A stretch of 64,000 nt of DNA from Vibrio tubiashii (GCA_000775715.1 JRWQ01000017.1:62001-126000), one strand, 5' to 3'; counted from the stretch's first letter, positions 28,191-38,668 are shown. The notes: generated from the letters alone by a model not told the origin. Translations and numbers: made by a program.

Positions 28191-30140
28191 TTAAGCGAGT
28201 TCAGCTTTTTCTGCAATGAGCTTATCAACCACACTTGGGTCCGCTAGGGTCGAAGTATCACCTAAGTTGCTAGTATCTCCGGTTGCGATCTTGCGTAGAA
28301 TACGGCGCATAATCTTACCAGAACGCGTTTTAGGTAGAGAGTCAGTCCAATGCAGTACATCTGGCGTCGCGATTGGGCCAATCTCTTTACGTACCCAGTT
28401 TTTGACCTCTGCGTGTAGCTCAGCACTTGGGAACTCGCCATCATTGAGGGTGATGTAAGCGTAAATTGCTTGGCCTTTAATATCATGCGGAATACCAACG
28501 ATCGCCGCTTCGGCAATTTTATCGTGGGCGACGAGCGCAGATTCGATCTCTGCGGTACCCATACGGTGGCCCGATACGTTTAGTACGTCATCAACACGAC
28601 CAGTAATCCAGTAGTAACCATCTTCGTCGCGTCGTGCACCATCACTGGTGAAGTACATGCCTTTAAAGGTAGAGAAGTAAGTTTGCTCAAAGCGGTCATG
28701 GTCACCGTAAACTGTACGCATTTGGCCCGGCCATGAATCTAGAATCACTAGGTTGCCGTCAGTCGCGCCTTCAATGATGTTACCCATGTTATCCACTAGC
28801 GCAGGCTGAACACCGAAGAAAGGACGAGTCGCCGAACCTGGTTTGAGGTCGGTTGCCCCTGGTAGTGGCGCAATCAAGATACCGCCAGTTTCAGTTTGCC
28901 ACCAAGTATCGACAATTGGTGAGTCTTCGTTACCAATGGTTTTGTAATACCACTCCCAAGCTTCTGGGTTAATTGGTTCACCTACTGAGCCCATAATACG
29001 CAGGCTGCTACGTGAAGTACCTTCTACCGCTTCGTTACCTTTTGCCATTAACGCACGAATGGCAGTAGGCGCTGTATAGAGGATGTTCACTTGGTGTTTA
29101 TCAACCACTTGGCTCATACGGTTCGTGCTTGGATAGTTTGGCACACCTTCGAATAGGATAGTTTTAGCGCCGTTAGCTAATGGACCGTAGATTAAGTATG
29201 TGTGACCCGTAATCCAACCCACATCGGCAGTACACCAGAAGGTTTCGCCTGGTTGGTAGTCAAATACGTATTTGAACGTCATTGCAGCATAAACGAGGTA
29301 GCCACCAGTGGTGTGGAGCACACCTTTTGGTTTGCCCGTCGAGCCGGATGTGTAAAGGATGAATAGTGGGTCTTCCGCTTTCATCTCTTCTGGTGGACAG
29401 TCAGAAGAGACATTCGCTGTCGCTTCGTGCCACCAAACATCACGATGATCATGCCAGTCGATGTCGCCACCAGTGCGCTTCATGACGATGACTTTCTCGA
29501 TAGTTTTTACTTCTGGATTAGTCAGTGCTTCATCAACATTCTTTTTCAGAGGGACGGCACGACCACCACGAACACCTTCGTCGGCAGTGATAACCACTTT
29601 AGCGTCTGAGTCGATAATACGGCCAGATAGGGCTTCAGGAGAGAAACCACCGAATACAACCGTGTGTACCGCGCCAATACGGGTACAAGCGAGCATTGCA
29701 ACTGCCGCTTCGGTCACCATTGGCATGTATAGACAAACCACATCACCTTTGCGTACACCTTGCTCTTTCAGTGCGTTTGAGAATTCACACACTTCTTTGT
29801 GCAGTTGTTTGAAGGTTAGTGTTTTATCGTCGTTCGGATCGTCACCTTCCCAGATGATGGCGATATCATCACCGCGCTCTGCTAGGTGGCGGTCAATACA
29901 GTTGGCTGACACGTTCAGTGTACCGTCTTCAAACCAGCGAATATCAACGTGGCCAGTATCGAAAGAGGTGTTTTTAACTTGAGTGAATGGCTTCATCCAA
30001 TCGACGATTTTTCCGTGCTCACTCCAAAAACCAACCGGATCAGTCACTGATTGTTGGTACATGGCTTGGTAAGTATCGTTATCCGCGTGGGTATTTTTCT
30101 TGATGTTCTCTTTTACCGGATAAATATGGGCTTCACTCAT
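28191..30140 (-). CDS. acs: Acetyl-CoA synthetase (acetate--CoA ligase)
   Basis: Activates acetate to acetyl-CoA through acetyl-AMP, for acetate uptake after the acetate switch. The start is the ATG at 30140 (AAGGAGAT upstream), giving 649 residues (E. coli 652); the frame open to 30215 is not needed. Motifs are [12 protein letters not shown] (AMP binding), WWQTETGG, and the C-terminal [11 protein letters not shown] whose Lys (about 609) is the site of acetylation control in homologues. In V. cholerae acs is activated by CrbS/CrbR, whose likely genes are at 34486 and 41638 here. Confidence 0.97.
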   Translation of the reverse strand: MSEAHIYPVKENIKKNTHADNDTYQAMYQQSVTDPVGFWSEHGKIVDWMKPFTQVKNTSFDTGHVDIRWFEDGTLNVSANCIDRHLAERGDDIAIIWEGDDPNDDKTLTFKQLHKEVCEFSNALKEQGVRKGDVVCLYMPMVTEAAVAMLACTRIGAVHTVVFGGFSPEALSGRIIDSDAKVVITADEGVRGGRAVPLKKNVDEALTNPEVKTIEKVIVMKRTGGDIDWHDHRDVWWHEATANVSSDCPPEEMKAEDPLFILYTSGSTGKPKGVLHTTGGYLVYAAMTFKYVFDYQPGETFWCTADVGWITGHTYLIYGPLANGAKTILFEGVPNYPSTNRMSQVVDKHQVNILYTAPTAIRALMAKGNEAVEGTSRSSLRIMGSVGEPINPEAWEWYYKTIGNEDSPIVDTWWQTETGGILIAPLPGATDLKPGSATRPFFGVQPALVDNMGNIIEGATDGNLVILDSWPGQMRTVYGDHDRFEQTYFSTFKGMYFTSDGARRDEDGYYWITGRVDDVLNVSGHRMGTAEIESALVAHDKIAEAAIVGIPHDIKGQAIYAYITLNDGEFPSAELHAEVKNWVRKEIGPIATPDVLHWTDSLPKTRSGKIMRRILRKIATGDTSNLGDTSTLADPSVVDKLIAEKAELA

Positions 30141-30350
30141 TGCTATCTCCTTGTGCCTAATTCCTTGTGAATTGAGCAATTGTCCGTTTAAAACGAAAAG
30201 GTCACATGACCCCAACGTTGTAAATTCTTGTTACCTATAACTTTCAATCACAGGCGCTGATTCGACAATTAGACTTTAGGATGAGAACGCCATATCTGCT
30301 TTAAAATTAGGTAATTAAAACAAAAATTGAGACCTTGAACGTTATGAGGC

Positions 30351-30983
30351 TCAGCGGGTGTACGGAATATTTAGGCTAGGTAGATCACCTTTTGTTAGCC
30401 GAACAAAAACCAGCGCAGCGGAGATAGCATCTTGCAGGGCGTCATGTTTGTCTTGCAAAGGTAGGTCGAGGTGCCTACAAATCGCGTCAAGACTGAGATC
30501 AAAATAGGCGTTAGGCAGATGCTTCTCGAGTTTGTCGTGATAGATCTGACTGACCTCAATTAATGGGTTGGGTAGTGGAAATCCGAGCTGCTTACGGCAT
30601 GCGAGATCGAGGATCTTTTTGTCATAGCGAATGTGGTAGCCGACCAGCGGTCGGTTGCCGATAAATTCAAGCAACTTAATTAACGCCTGTTTTTCATCAA
30701 TCCCATCAACGAGATCTTGATGGCGAATTCGGTGGATTTTTATTGAGCCAGAATCGAGAGATTGTGGCGCTCTGAGGCGTACTTCAAATGGCTTGCTGGT
30801 AATGATGCGATTGTCGATGATCTTAGTTGCAGCAATAGTGACCAGCTCGGCACGGTTGGGATCTAAGCTGGTGGTTTCACAGTCGAGCGAAACATATTCA
30901 CCCTTTTGGACAGAGGCGAACAGGGGCCGATAAGGTGAGCCCTTGAGTTTGTAAAACCAATACTTGCGCTGCAACCAGTTCAT
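30351..30983 (-). CDS. DnaQ-like 3'-5' exonuclease
   Basis: The 210-residue protein has an exonuclease fold of the DEDDh type: SLDCETTSLDPNRAELVTIAA (Exo I), VGYHIRYDKKILDLA (Exo II) and HDALQDAISAALVF (Exo III with the catalytic His and Asp). It resembles the Pol III epsilon proofreading domain but is a stand-alone protein. It is 11 bp downstream of the DUF294 gene on the same strand and about 210 bp upstream of the acs start. Role in acetate metabolism, if any, is unknown. Confidence 0.88.
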   Translation of the reverse strand: MNWLQRKYWFYKLKGSPYRPLFASVQKGEYVSLDCETTSLDPNRAELVTIAATKIIDNRIITSKPFEVRLRAPQSLDSGSIKIHRIRHQDLVDGIDEKQALIKLLEFIGNRPLVGYHIRYDKKILDLACRKQLGFPLPNPLIEVSQIYHDKLEKHLPNAYFDLSLDAICRHLDLPLQDKHDALQDAISAALVFVRLTKGDLPSLNIPYTR

Positions 30984-30994
30984 ACTGCGAACCT

Positions 30995-32821
30995 CTAGTC
31001 CCGTATCTGATAATGATAGCCCAAGAACTGCTTAAATTTTTTCACCACATGTAGGCTGTGGCGCAGTAAATCGCGTTCGGTGCGTTCTATCTGTTTTAAG
31101 TCGATTCGGTTGTGGCTATGTTGGTTGGTAAGCTGCTGGTTCAAGCGCAACTTGAACAGTAACTTCAGCGCTTCGCTTAGGTTGTCTGCGGTGTCGGGTT
31201 CAAGGATGCGCTTAGCCCGCAGAGCCTCGACACGCTCAAAGGTATTTTTCTCTTCGATAGCGTATTCAAGGGCTAAGGTGCGAATACCGTGAACAATAGG
31301 GAAGATACCACCACTCTTTACATCGACGCCCTGTTTGTCCTTTTTAACATTGCCAAATAGGGTTAGAGGTAATGAGAACTGTAGTGCAGGACGGCAGAAA
31401 TCCTGCAGCGCCAACATGTTACCGCGCATAGTCTGTTTTAAATGCTCTGTAATGGGTTCGAGCAGCGATTTGTTGCCAGCTACAGCGTGGGCATCAGTGA
31501 AAATGGCTAAGTCCATCACTTGCTCTGCGGAAGTTGGCTTAGACCATTGGCTTATGGTCTGTTTCCATTCAGTTTGCGTTTTAACCCATTTAGGGTTGTT
31601 GACCATGACGTTACCTGGGCAGAGTGGGTAACCGAGCTGCTGCAGAGTATGAGTCAACTGAGCCATCACTGTTTCACATTGGTGCCAGTGGAGACCATCT
31701 TTGACCACCAACGCGTTGTCTTGGTCGGTCTTAAGAATTTGCTCCCCACGCCCTTCAGAGCCTAAAACGACCAAACAACAGTGGTCGTGAAGGGCAGGAG
31801 GAACAATCAGTTCAAACGCTTTTTCGATAATTTGCTCATTGACGGCAGAGATCAGCTCCATAATAAAACGTGTGCGAATACCGTTGTTGAGTAAGCTCTC
31901 GACTAAGTTTCGTTGCCTGTTTGAAGCAAGGGCGAGCTCTTCAACGCAAGTAGAACGTGCAATGCTTAAGGTCAATACATGTGAGTGGGTAGAGAAGGCG
32001 CTGAGTATCTGCGTCATGTCGAGCATGCCTACTGCATCTTTGCCATCAGCAACCATCACTCGCTTCATACGGTTGCGCGTCATCTTGATCATGGCATTAA
32101 ACAGAAATTCACCATCTTCAACATGAACCACCGGGAAGGTGGCAATTTTGCCCACTGGGGTGTCGAGGGGATGACCGTCAAGCATTACCGCATGGAGCAT
32201 GTTAGTCCGCGTAATAATGCCATAAGGGAGTGCGTGGTCATCTTCGGCAAGACGTACATCGCTGTCATTTAAGCGCACTAGTGCGGAGTCGATACCATTT
32301 TGCTTAAGGGTTTGAGTGACCTCATTCAGTGGCTGTTCTGGTGACAACACCATCGGCGGGTGATAAATGCTTTTATCGACTTTAGTTAAAATAAACTCAG
32401 CTAGGTTTTGCTGTTGTTGCGCGGCTTCAATTAACTCTTGTCTGCGCGCTAAGTTGTTATCAAAGTAAGCAGCAAATTGGCCATTTTCGTTGTATAGCTC
32501 AATGAAGATGTCTTTTGGTAGTAGGTAGGAGAGGGTATCTTCGAGGGCGATATAGCGATGCTTCACTGATCCTTCAAACAGAGCGCGAACGTCAAACAGG
32601 TCGTCATTGGCGTAGTGAGCAAATATCTCTTTATCATCTTCTGAGCGCTCTTCTACCGCTCCTTTGATTAATATATGGAGATGTTTGCTCTCGGCTCCAG
32701 ACTGAAGCAGCGTCTCTCTGGCACGAAAGTAGGCGACATCTAATGCACTGCGCAGCCTGCTCTGTTGCTGGGCGTCCAAGCGATCGAATGGTGGGGAGTG
32801 CATGTTAAATTTATCTGGCAT
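30995..32821 (-). CDS. cNMP-binding / CBS / DUF294 nucleotidyltransferase-like protein
   Basis: The 608-residue cytoplasmic protein has four parts: a cyclic-nucleotide-binding-like domain (about 20-130), a CBS pair (about 155-285), a GlnD-like nucleotidyltransferase domain with GSEGRGEQ (354-361) and TDQDNA (365-370), and a C-terminal DUF294 helical domain. Homologues in Vibrio, Shewanella and Pseudomonas often lie next to acs, actP or a DnaQ-like gene. The domain mix suggests a nucleotide-responsive regulator or protein-modifying enzyme; no substrate is known. It is probably cotranscribed with the exonuclease. Confidence 0.85.
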   Translation of the reverse strand: MPDKFNMHSPPFDRLDAQQQSRLRSALDVAYFRARETLLQSGAESKHLHILIKGAVEERSEDDKEIFAHYANDDLFDVRALFEGSVKHRYIALEDTLSYLLPKDIFIELYNENGQFAAYFDNNLARRQELIEAAQQQQNLAEFILTKVDKSIYHPPMVLSPEQPLNEVTQTLKQNGIDSALVRLNDSDVRLAEDDHALPYGIITRTNMLHAVMLDGHPLDTPVGKIATFPVVHVEDGEFLFNAMIKMTRNRMKRVMVADGKDAVGMLDMTQILSAFSTHSHVLTLSIARSTCVEELALASNRQRNLVESLLNNGIRTRFIMELISAVNEQIIEKAFELIVPPALHDHCCLVVLGSEGRGEQILKTDQDNALVVKDGLHWHQCETVMAQLTHTLQQLGYPLCPGNVMVNNPKWVKTQTEWKQTISQWSKPTSAEQVMDLAIFTDAHAVAGNKSLLEPITEHLKQTMRGNMLALQDFCRPALQFSLPLTLFGNVKKDKQGVDVKSGGIFPIVHGIRTLALEYAIEEKNTFERVEALRAKRILEPDTADNLSEALKLLFKLRLNQQLTNQHSHNRIDLKQIERTERDLLRHSLHVVKKFKQFLGYHYQIRD

Positions 32822-33174
32822 TGCGAACCCTAACTCATAGCAACTCTATATCCTAAGTGTGCAGGATCGTCACGATTGTTCCAGACGACTTTGGTCGTAT
32901 CTATCCCCTTCATTCTTGAAGCTGCAAGCTTTGTTAACTGCGCCAATTCCCCCTAATCACATAGAACACCTATGCTCATAGGGCTGAATTGTCTTGTTGC
33001 CGCGCTGCAACTCCAATTATTTTGGGTATATATGATAGGCGATGGCTGAACATGGTCGATTGGCAGAGGGAGAATGGGGAAAGGCTCTTGCAGCGATTAT
33101 TCCCTTTTTATTCTTAGTAAAGCAAACGATAATATCGCTCGTTCGTTCCATTTCATTTTGCATTCGAGGTTACG
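32822..33174. other. Intergenic region with ERIC element, upstream of the MFS gene
   Basis: 353 bp between divergent genes. The centre is an ERIC repeat (32902-33030). The rest holds promoter sequence for both genes; short open frames at 33042-33301 overlap the MFS start and are not supported. Confidence 0.5.
32902..33030. repeat. ERIC element (129 bp)
   Basis: Bounded by TATCCCC and GGGTATA, with the same internal order as 24203-24330 and only about ten differences, in the same orientation relative to the plus strand. Confidence 0.87.
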
Positions 33175-34359
33175 ATGCTCACCCCATCTCCTTATGGTTG
33201 GATATCCCAATATTTTGTTGGCTTCTTTTTCGCTTATGGTGTCTATCTGCCATTTTGGGCGTTGTGGTTTGAATCACAGGGCGTATCAGCCACTGATATA
33301 GGTCTTTTGGTTGGTATCGGTTTTGCTACCCGTTGTGTTGCCAACCTAGTACTGACGCCACGCCTACACAAAGTAGAGCAGTTGATGCCAGCACTAAGAT
33401 GGTTGAGTTTCGCTGCATTGCTATTTGTCGGCTTCCACTTCTTTACTGGTGGTAGTTTCTGGCTGATGGCGTTGGCAACCATTCTGTTTAACTTGTGCTG
33501 TGGGCCGGTTATTCCACTTTCCGACGCAATGGCGAACTACTATTCACGCTTGCAAATGCTTGATTACGGTCGTACTCGTTTGTGGGGCTCGATAGCATTT
33601 ATCGCTGGTTCTACTGTGGTGGGTTTCTTGGTCGCTCAGTATGGTAGCGACATGATTCTCTATACGGCTTTGGCGGGTGTTGCGGTTGCCTTGCTATTTT
33701 CTATGCGTCGTATTAACCCTATGCCAGTAACAACAGCAGAGGAAGATGCTGAAAGGCCGAAATTGACTGAGTTGCTGCGTGAACTTCCGGTACTTAAGTT
33801 CCTCATTTTAGTCTCCTTGATTCAAGGTAGTCATGCTGCTTACTACAGCTTTAGTTCGATCTACTGGAAAGAGGCGGGTTACTCCGAGGATATTATCGGT
33901 TATTTGTGGAGCTTAGGAGTGGTTGCTGAGGTTGCGATCTTTGCTTTGAGTAAGCGCTTGTTCTCCGGTTGGACATTAAGAGCACTGTTCACTGTCGCGG
34001 CAATTGGTGTCATTGTTCGTTGGGGACTGACCGCTTCAACCACAGTTTTGGCTGCGCTGGTGGTGATTCAACTTCTGCACAGCGTTACTTTCGCTATGGC
34101 ACATATCGCAGCGATTCAATATATACAACACTCAGAGCAGCGTAAAATGGTTGCACTTCAGGCTCTGTACAATGCCATCCCGCTCGGCGCATTTATCGCG
34201 TTAATGACAACCTTAAGTGGTTGGGGCTACGAGAACTGGGGAGCAAATGTGTTCTGGGCGATGGCTATCATGGGTGTTTTCGCCCTGTTCATTAATGTTG
34301 ATGTTAAATCTCAATCGGTTAGTGAAGAATCGAAAGCGGAGCCTAATGCACAGAATTAA
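33175..34359 (+). CDS. MFS transporter, HcaT/3-phenylpropionate-transporter-like
   Basis: The 394-residue protein has 12 predicted transmembrane helices and the start FVGFFFAYGVYLPFWALWFESQGV, which matches HcaT-family proton symporters. The ATG at 33175 is chosen because the conserved N-terminus starts there. No hca catabolic genes are near, so the substrate annotation is only by family and is probably too specific. It has its own terminator (34400-34446). Confidence 0.8.
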   Translation: MLTPSPYGWISQYFVGFFFAYGVYLPFWALWFESQGVSATDIGLLVGIGFATRCVANLVLTPRLHKVEQLMPALRWLSFAALLFVGFHFFTGGSFWLMALATILFNLCCGPVIPLSDAMANYYSRLQMLDYGRTRLWGSIAFIAGSTVVGFLVAQYGSDMILYTALAGVAVALLFSMRRINPMPVTTAEEDAERPKLTELLRELPVLKFLILVSLIQGSHAAYYSFSSIYWKEAGYSEDIIGYLWSLGVVAEVAIFALSKRLFSGWTLRALFTVAAIGVIVRWGLTASTTVLAALVVIQLLHSVTFAMAHIAAIQYIQHSEQRKMVALQALYNAIPLGAFIALMTTLSGWGYENWGANVFWAMAIMGVFALFINVDVKSQSVSEESKAEPNAQN

Positions 34360-34399
34360 CCCGCGCTGATTGAGTTGACTCAATATCCTTAGTTAAATG

Positions 34400-34446
34400 A
34401 AACCTCTCCTCTTTGTTACGAAAAGTGGAGAGGTTTTGCTTTTTAG
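34400..34446 (+). terminator. Terminator after the MFS gene
   Basis: Stem AAACCTCTCC / GGAGAGGTTT with a 27-base loop, then TTGCTTTTT. It is 41 bp past the stop codon. Confidence 0.75.
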
Positions 34447-34485
34447 GGATTTGAAAGCTTGTAATCAAAAGATAAGGATATCTGA

Positions 34486-37400
34486 ATGCAGGGTTGGCTA
34501 GTCATCACCGTATCATTGATGTACCTCGGGCTACTGTTTGTTATCGCTTGGCACGGAGATAAAAAGCATAGTTGGTTAGCAAAATGGCGACCGTGGGTGT
34601 ATAGCCTGTCGATTGCGGTATATTGCACCTCGTGGACTTTTTATGGCACCGTGGGGCAGGCGAGTAACAACCCATGGGCTTTCCTGCCGATCTATATTGC
34701 GCCTATTCTTGTGTTTGTCTTTGGTTGGCGTGTCCTCGCACGTTTAATTCTTACCGCAAAACGTGAACACATCACCTCGATTGCAGACTTTATCGCTGCC
34801 CGTTATGGTAAATCTCAGGGGCTTGCTGTCATAGTAACCCTGATTGCTGTTGCGGGCATTCTTCCCTATATCGCTTTGCAATTGCGCGGTATTACCATGG
34901 GATTAGAGATTATCTCGCCGCAGATCCCGCAAGCTTTTGAAGGTTCTGGTCTCGATGTTTCCTGGTTCGTGGTTGGCGCATTAGCCGTCTTTACCATGTT
35001 GTTCGGTACTCGCCATATTGATAATACTGAGCACCATCGTGGCATGATGATGGCTATCGCGTTTGAATCGATCATAAAGTTAGTCGCATTTCTCGCGGTT
35101 GGTTTGTTTATCCTGTTTCTCGCCCTTAACAGGCAAGACGTTGAGCTGATTGAGGTTGCGCGCCAGACCTACCAATCACCAAATCTTCCGACGCTGATTA
35201 TCCATACTGTACTGACCATGCTGGCGATTGTCTGTTTACCGCGCCAGTTTCATACCATGGTGGTGGAAAATGAACGGGCGCAAGACCTGCACACTGCTCG
35301 TTGGTTGTTCCCTCTCTATTTGATTTTAATGGGCATGTTTGTCTTACCTATCGCATGGGTTGGGCAGTCGCTGTTGACGGATGCGAGCCCTGACACCTAC
35401 GTTATAAGCCTGCCTATGGCTGTGGGTGCTGAAGATGTAGCCCTACTGGCTTTTCTGGGCGGCACCTCGGCGGCGAGTGGCATGGTGATTGTCTCGACCA
35501 TCGCTTTAGCGATTATGGTTTCGAATGATTTAGTGATGCCGCTGTTACTGCGTCGAATGCGACTATCGCAGCGAACCCATCGACATTTTTCTGGGTTACT
35601 GCTGATTATCCGCCGTGGTTTGATTTTACTCTTGCTGCTCGGTGCCTGGGGTTTTTATCAAGCCCTTGGCAATATTCACTCTCTATCGGCGATTGGTTTC
35701 CTCTCTTTTGCGGCGATTACTCAGTTTGCTCCTTCTCTCCTTGGTGGGATGTATTGGCGACATGGTAATCGCAAAGGCGTTTACGTTGGATTGGCCGTTG
35801 GCTTTACGTTGTGGCTAATTACCTTAATGAGCCAAACCGACATGCTCGCGGGTAGTGCGCAGGATAATTTCTTATTGTGGATGATTACGCCACCTGAGTG
35901 GTTGCAGTCGCTTGATGTGACCAACTCAGATTGGGGTATAGTGCTGAGTATTAGCCTTAATACTCTGTGTTATGTGGTTGTTTCGATGTTGACTCGCGCT
36001 AGCCTAAGTGAGCGCTTACAGTCCGCCTCATTTGTCGGTACGCCGCTGCCTGAAAGTGAAAACATGAGCTTGTATCAAAGCCGAGTGACGGTGGGCGAGT
36101 TAGAAATGTTGGCTTCACGCTTTGTCGGCAGGCAGAGAGTACGCAGTGCGTTCAAGCAATACTGGCAGCAGCAGCGTGAAACTCTCATGCCAAACCAGCA
36201 AGCGCCTTCGACACTGATTAGACATACTGAAAGGGTACTTGCTGGGGTATTTGGTGCATCGTCAGCGAAGTTAGTCCTTACTTCTGCTTTGCAAGGCAGA
36301 AACATGCAGCTTGAAGAAGTAGCCACTATTGTTGATGAAGCTTCTGAGCTGTATGACTTTAGTCGAGGATTATTGCAAGGGGCGATTGAACATATTGGCC
36401 AAGGCATTGCCGTGGTCGATAAACAGCTGCGCTTGGTCGCATGGAACCAACGTTACTTAGAGTTGTTCACCTTTCCGGCTGGTTTAATTCAGGTTGGTCG
36501 GCCGATAGCGGATGTGATTAGGCACAATGCAGAGCAGGGTTTGTGTGGCCCTGGTGACCCTGAAGAGCATGTCCGACGCCGAGTTTATCACCTTGAGCAA
36601 GGGACGAGGCACACTTCTTCCCGAGTTAGGCCGGATGGGCGAGTGATTGAAGTGCAAGGTAACCCAATGCCAGGTGGTGGTTTTGTAATGAGCTTTACCG
36701 ATATCACCGTATTCCGCGATGCAGAACAAGCACTGAAAGATGCCAATGAATCCTTGGAAGAGCGAGTGCAAGAGCGGACTCAAGAGCTCGAGCAGTTGAA
36801 TAAGAAGTTGGTCTTTGCGACGCAACGTTCAGAGCATGAGTCTCAATCTAAGTCTCGCTTCTTAGCTGCAGTAAGCCATGATTTGATGCAGCCACTAAAT
36901 GCCGCGCGTCTTTTTGCCTCGTCGCTATCGGAAGTGGCGTCCGAGCCAGAAACAAAACAGCTCTCTCATCATATAGAAAGTGCCCTTGGCGCCGCAGAAG
37001 ACCTGATTGGAGATCTGCTGGATATCTCTCGCTTAGAGTCGGGCAAACTGGAAACTAATGTTCATGGCTTTGCTGTCAACGATGTCTTGGCTAACTTAAA
37101 TGCCGAGTTTAGTGCACTTGCCAAACAGCAGGGGGTGACTTTTTCGATGATACCGAGTCAACTGCTGGTTAAATCAGACCCGAAACTATTGCGCCGAGTG
37201 GTACAGAACTTCTTAACCAATGCATTTCGCTATAGTCCGAAAGGAAAAGTGGTGCTAGGCGTTAGACGCGTTGGTGGTAAGGCGCGGATTGATGTCTGGG
37301 ATAACGGCATGGGCATTGAAGAAGATAAACAGCAGGAGATCTTCGAAGAGTTTAATCGTGGCTCTCAGGTTCGTTCTGATCAGGGGCTAGGGTTAGGTTT

Positions 37401-37917
37401 GGCGATATCGAAGGGTATTGCTCATGTCCTCGGTCACCAAATTACTATGCGTTCATGGCCTGGAAAGGGCAGTGTGTTCTCGATTACCTTGGCGCGCAGT
37501 GAAAAGGTGATAGAGCAAGCTAAAGCTGTACCGTCTGGCTCTGTTTCAGATCTCAGTCACTTAAAGGTGCTGTGTGTCGATAACGAAATGGAAATCCTTG
37601 TTGGGATGGATACCCTACTTGGACGTTGGGGATGCGATGTTCGCACGGCGACTGATTTGGTGACAAGTTTACAGAGTATAGATGAGGACTGGCGACCAGA
37701 TGTGATCTTATCAGATTATCGTCTTGATCACGGTAGAACGGGCCTTGAAGTGCTGCAACAGTGTCGCTTAAGGCTAGGCGGTAGTTTTGAGGGGGTAATC
37801 ATTAGTGCCGACCGAACCCAAGATATGATGGATGGTATTCAGTCAAACGGTTTCAGTTTTATCCCTAAACCAGTTAAGCCACTAAAACTACGTGCGATAC
37901 TCAATCGTGTGTCGTAA
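34486..37917 (+). CDS. crbS: Hybrid sensor histidine kinase with sodium/solute-symporter domain (CrbS)
   Basis: Sensor of the CrbRS acetate-switch system. The 1143-residue protein has an N-terminal SSS (PutP/ActP-like) membrane domain of about 13 helices (1-480), a PAS_7-like domain (about 630-745), a coiled coil, HisKA with SHDLMQPLN (phospho-accepting His798), HATPase_c (DNGMGIEEDKQQEIFEEF, GLGLGLAIS) and a C-terminal receiver with ILSDYRL (Asp1077). The fused transporter suggests it reads substrate uptake directly. In V. cholerae CrbS with CrbR activates acs; both likely targets and partners (acs, actP, crbR) lie in this window. The start has AAGGATA upstream. Confidence 0.9.
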   Translation: MQGWLVITVSLMYLGLLFVIAWHGDKKHSWLAKWRPWVYSLSIAVYCTSWTFYGTVGQASNNPWAFLPIYIAPILVFVFGWRVLARLILTAKREHITSIADFIAARYGKSQGLAVIVTLIAVAGILPYIALQLRGITMGLEIISPQIPQAFEGSGLDVSWFVVGALAVFTMLFGTRHIDNTEHHRGMMMAIAFESIIKLVAFLAVGLFILFLALNRQDVELIEVARQTYQSPNLPTLIIHTVLTMLAIVCLPRQFHTMVVENERAQDLHTARWLFPLYLILMGMFVLPIAWVGQSLLTDASPDTYVISLPMAVGAEDVALLAFLGGTSAASGMVIVSTIALAIMVSNDLVMPLLLRRMRLSQRTHRHFSGLLLIIRRGLILLLLLGAWGFYQALGNIHSLSAIGFLSFAAITQFAPSLLGGMYWRHGNRKGVYVGLAVGFTLWLITLMSQTDMLAGSAQDNFLLWMITPPEWLQSLDVTNSDWGIVLSISLNTLCYVVVSMLTRASLSERLQSASFVGTPLPESENMSLYQSRVTVGELEMLASRFVGRQRVRSAFKQYWQQQRETLMPNQQAPSTLIRHTERVLAGVFGASSAKLVLTSALQGRNMQLEEVATIVDEASELYDFSRGLLQGAIEHIGQGIAVVDKQLRLVAWNQRYLELFTFPAGLIQVGRPIADVIRHNAEQGLCGPGDPEEHVRRRVYHLEQGTRHTSSRVRPDGRVIEVQGNPMPGGGFVMSFTDITVFRDAEQALKDANESLEERVQERTQELEQLNKKLVFATQRSEHESQSKSRFLAAVSHDLMQPLNAARLFASSLSEVASEPETKQLSHHIESALGAAEDLIGDLLDISRLESGKLETNVHGFAVNDVLANLNAEFSALAKQQGVTFSMIPSQLLVKSDPKLLRRVVQNFLTNAFRYSPKGKVVLGVRRVGGKARIDVWDNGMGIEEDKQQEIFEEFNRGSQVRSDQGLGLGLAISKGIAHVLGHQITMRSWPGKGSVFSITLARSEKVIEQAKAVPSGSVSDLSHLKVLCVDNEMEILVGMDTLLGRWGCDVRTATDLVTSLQSIDEDWRPDVILSDYRLDHGRTGLEVLQQCRLRLGGSFEGVIISADRTQDMMDGIQSNGFSFIPKPVKPLKLRAILNRVS

Positions 37918-37937
37918 CTATCGTACCCCTATAAATT

Positions 37938-37961
37938 AGGGAGCTTTCGCTCCCTTTTTTT
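37938..37961 (+). terminator. Terminator after crbS
   Basis: Stem AGGGAGC / GCTCCCT with a TTTC loop and seven following T residues. Confidence 0.9.
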
Positions 37962-37967
37962 GTGCCA

Positions 37968-38456
37968 TTAGTTCTTATCAGAAAGCAGTGTTTCGTAAGT
38001 AACAAAGCGGGTTTGGGTGTCACCATAGTAAAGAGTGTCATCGGCTTGAATCACAACTCTTAACCAGTTTTCATCTGAAGTAGGAGTAGGAAGAGAGATA
38101 TGCCAGTGCTGTGATGAACTGTCGCTGGCAATCATATCGACTGGGGTGCCTTGCTGGTCTTGGCTTTCAACCAATGAGAGTTTTACGCCGGTTAGTGGGA
38201 ATGCGGCTTTAAGGCTTAGATCTAACCCTTGCGAGTCTATTTTCTCTGAGCGGAACTGAACCTTGAACTCGCCATTTTCCATATCACACAAGCCACTGGT
38301 GTAGCGGCAATTTGATTTACTGACCAACTTATAGCTTTCACCTTTCTTGGCCGCATGAGGCTTTTCACTTACTGCTATGTCGACACCCAAATAAGCAATG
38401 ATCGCCAAAATAGGGGCAACCAAGAGCGCGACGATAAAGTGTTTGTTTTTGAACAT
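37968..38456 (-). CDS. Conserved-looking protein with one N-terminal membrane helix, unknown function
   Basis: The 162-residue protein has a single hydrophobic helix at about 8-28 (IVALLVAPILAIIAYLGVDIAV), with the rest predicted periplasmic. Two Cys (SNCRYTSGLCDMENGEF, about 49-57) could form a disulfide, and a beta-rich domain follows. I do not recognise a named family. Position between crbS and actP suggests a link to acetate uptake or envelope sensing, but that is only context. Confidence 0.65.
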   Translation of the reverse strand: MFKNKHFIVALLVAPILAIIAYLGVDIAVSEKPHAAKKGESYKLVSKSNCRYTSGLCDMENGEFKVQFRSEKIDSQGLDLSLKAAFPLTGVKLSLVESQDQQGTPVDMIASDSSSQHWHISLPTPTSDENWLRVVIQADDTLYYGDTQTRFVTYETLLSDKN

Positions 38457-38585
38457 CTCGTAATCCTTACTTCTGTCCTAGGCGTTGCTTAGAAAAAGCG
38501 ACTTCAATATCGGGAGATTCCACACCCAAGAGACTAATGTCGTATCTGATATAAGCTTAATTATTAGAATAAGTTAGGCTAATAG

Positions 38586-38607
38586 AAAAGCCCCCGAAGG
38601 GGCTTTT
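38586..38607 (-). terminator. Terminator downstream of actP
   Basis: Stem AAAAGCCCC / GGGGCTTTT with a 4-base loop. It lies beyond a short palindromic repeat after the actP stop. Confidence 0.8.
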
Positions 38608-38613
38608 GTGGCT

Positions 38614-38659
38614 TATACCCTGCATTTTTGCTTCTGCAGCTCCAATGATGTTGGGTATA
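38614..38659. repeat. Internally deleted ERIC-type element (46 bp)
   Basis: TATACCC ... GGGTATA ends joined with only the outer parts of an ERIC (CTTCTGCAGCTCCAATGATG inside). It lies between the actP stop and its terminator. Confidence 0.6.
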
Positions 38660-38668
38660 GGTTTAATT

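Noticed and set aside
33042..33301. Small open frames upstream of the MFS gene
   Set aside because: They overlap the ERIC end and the MFS start in other frames, with no ribosome-binding site and no family resemblance.
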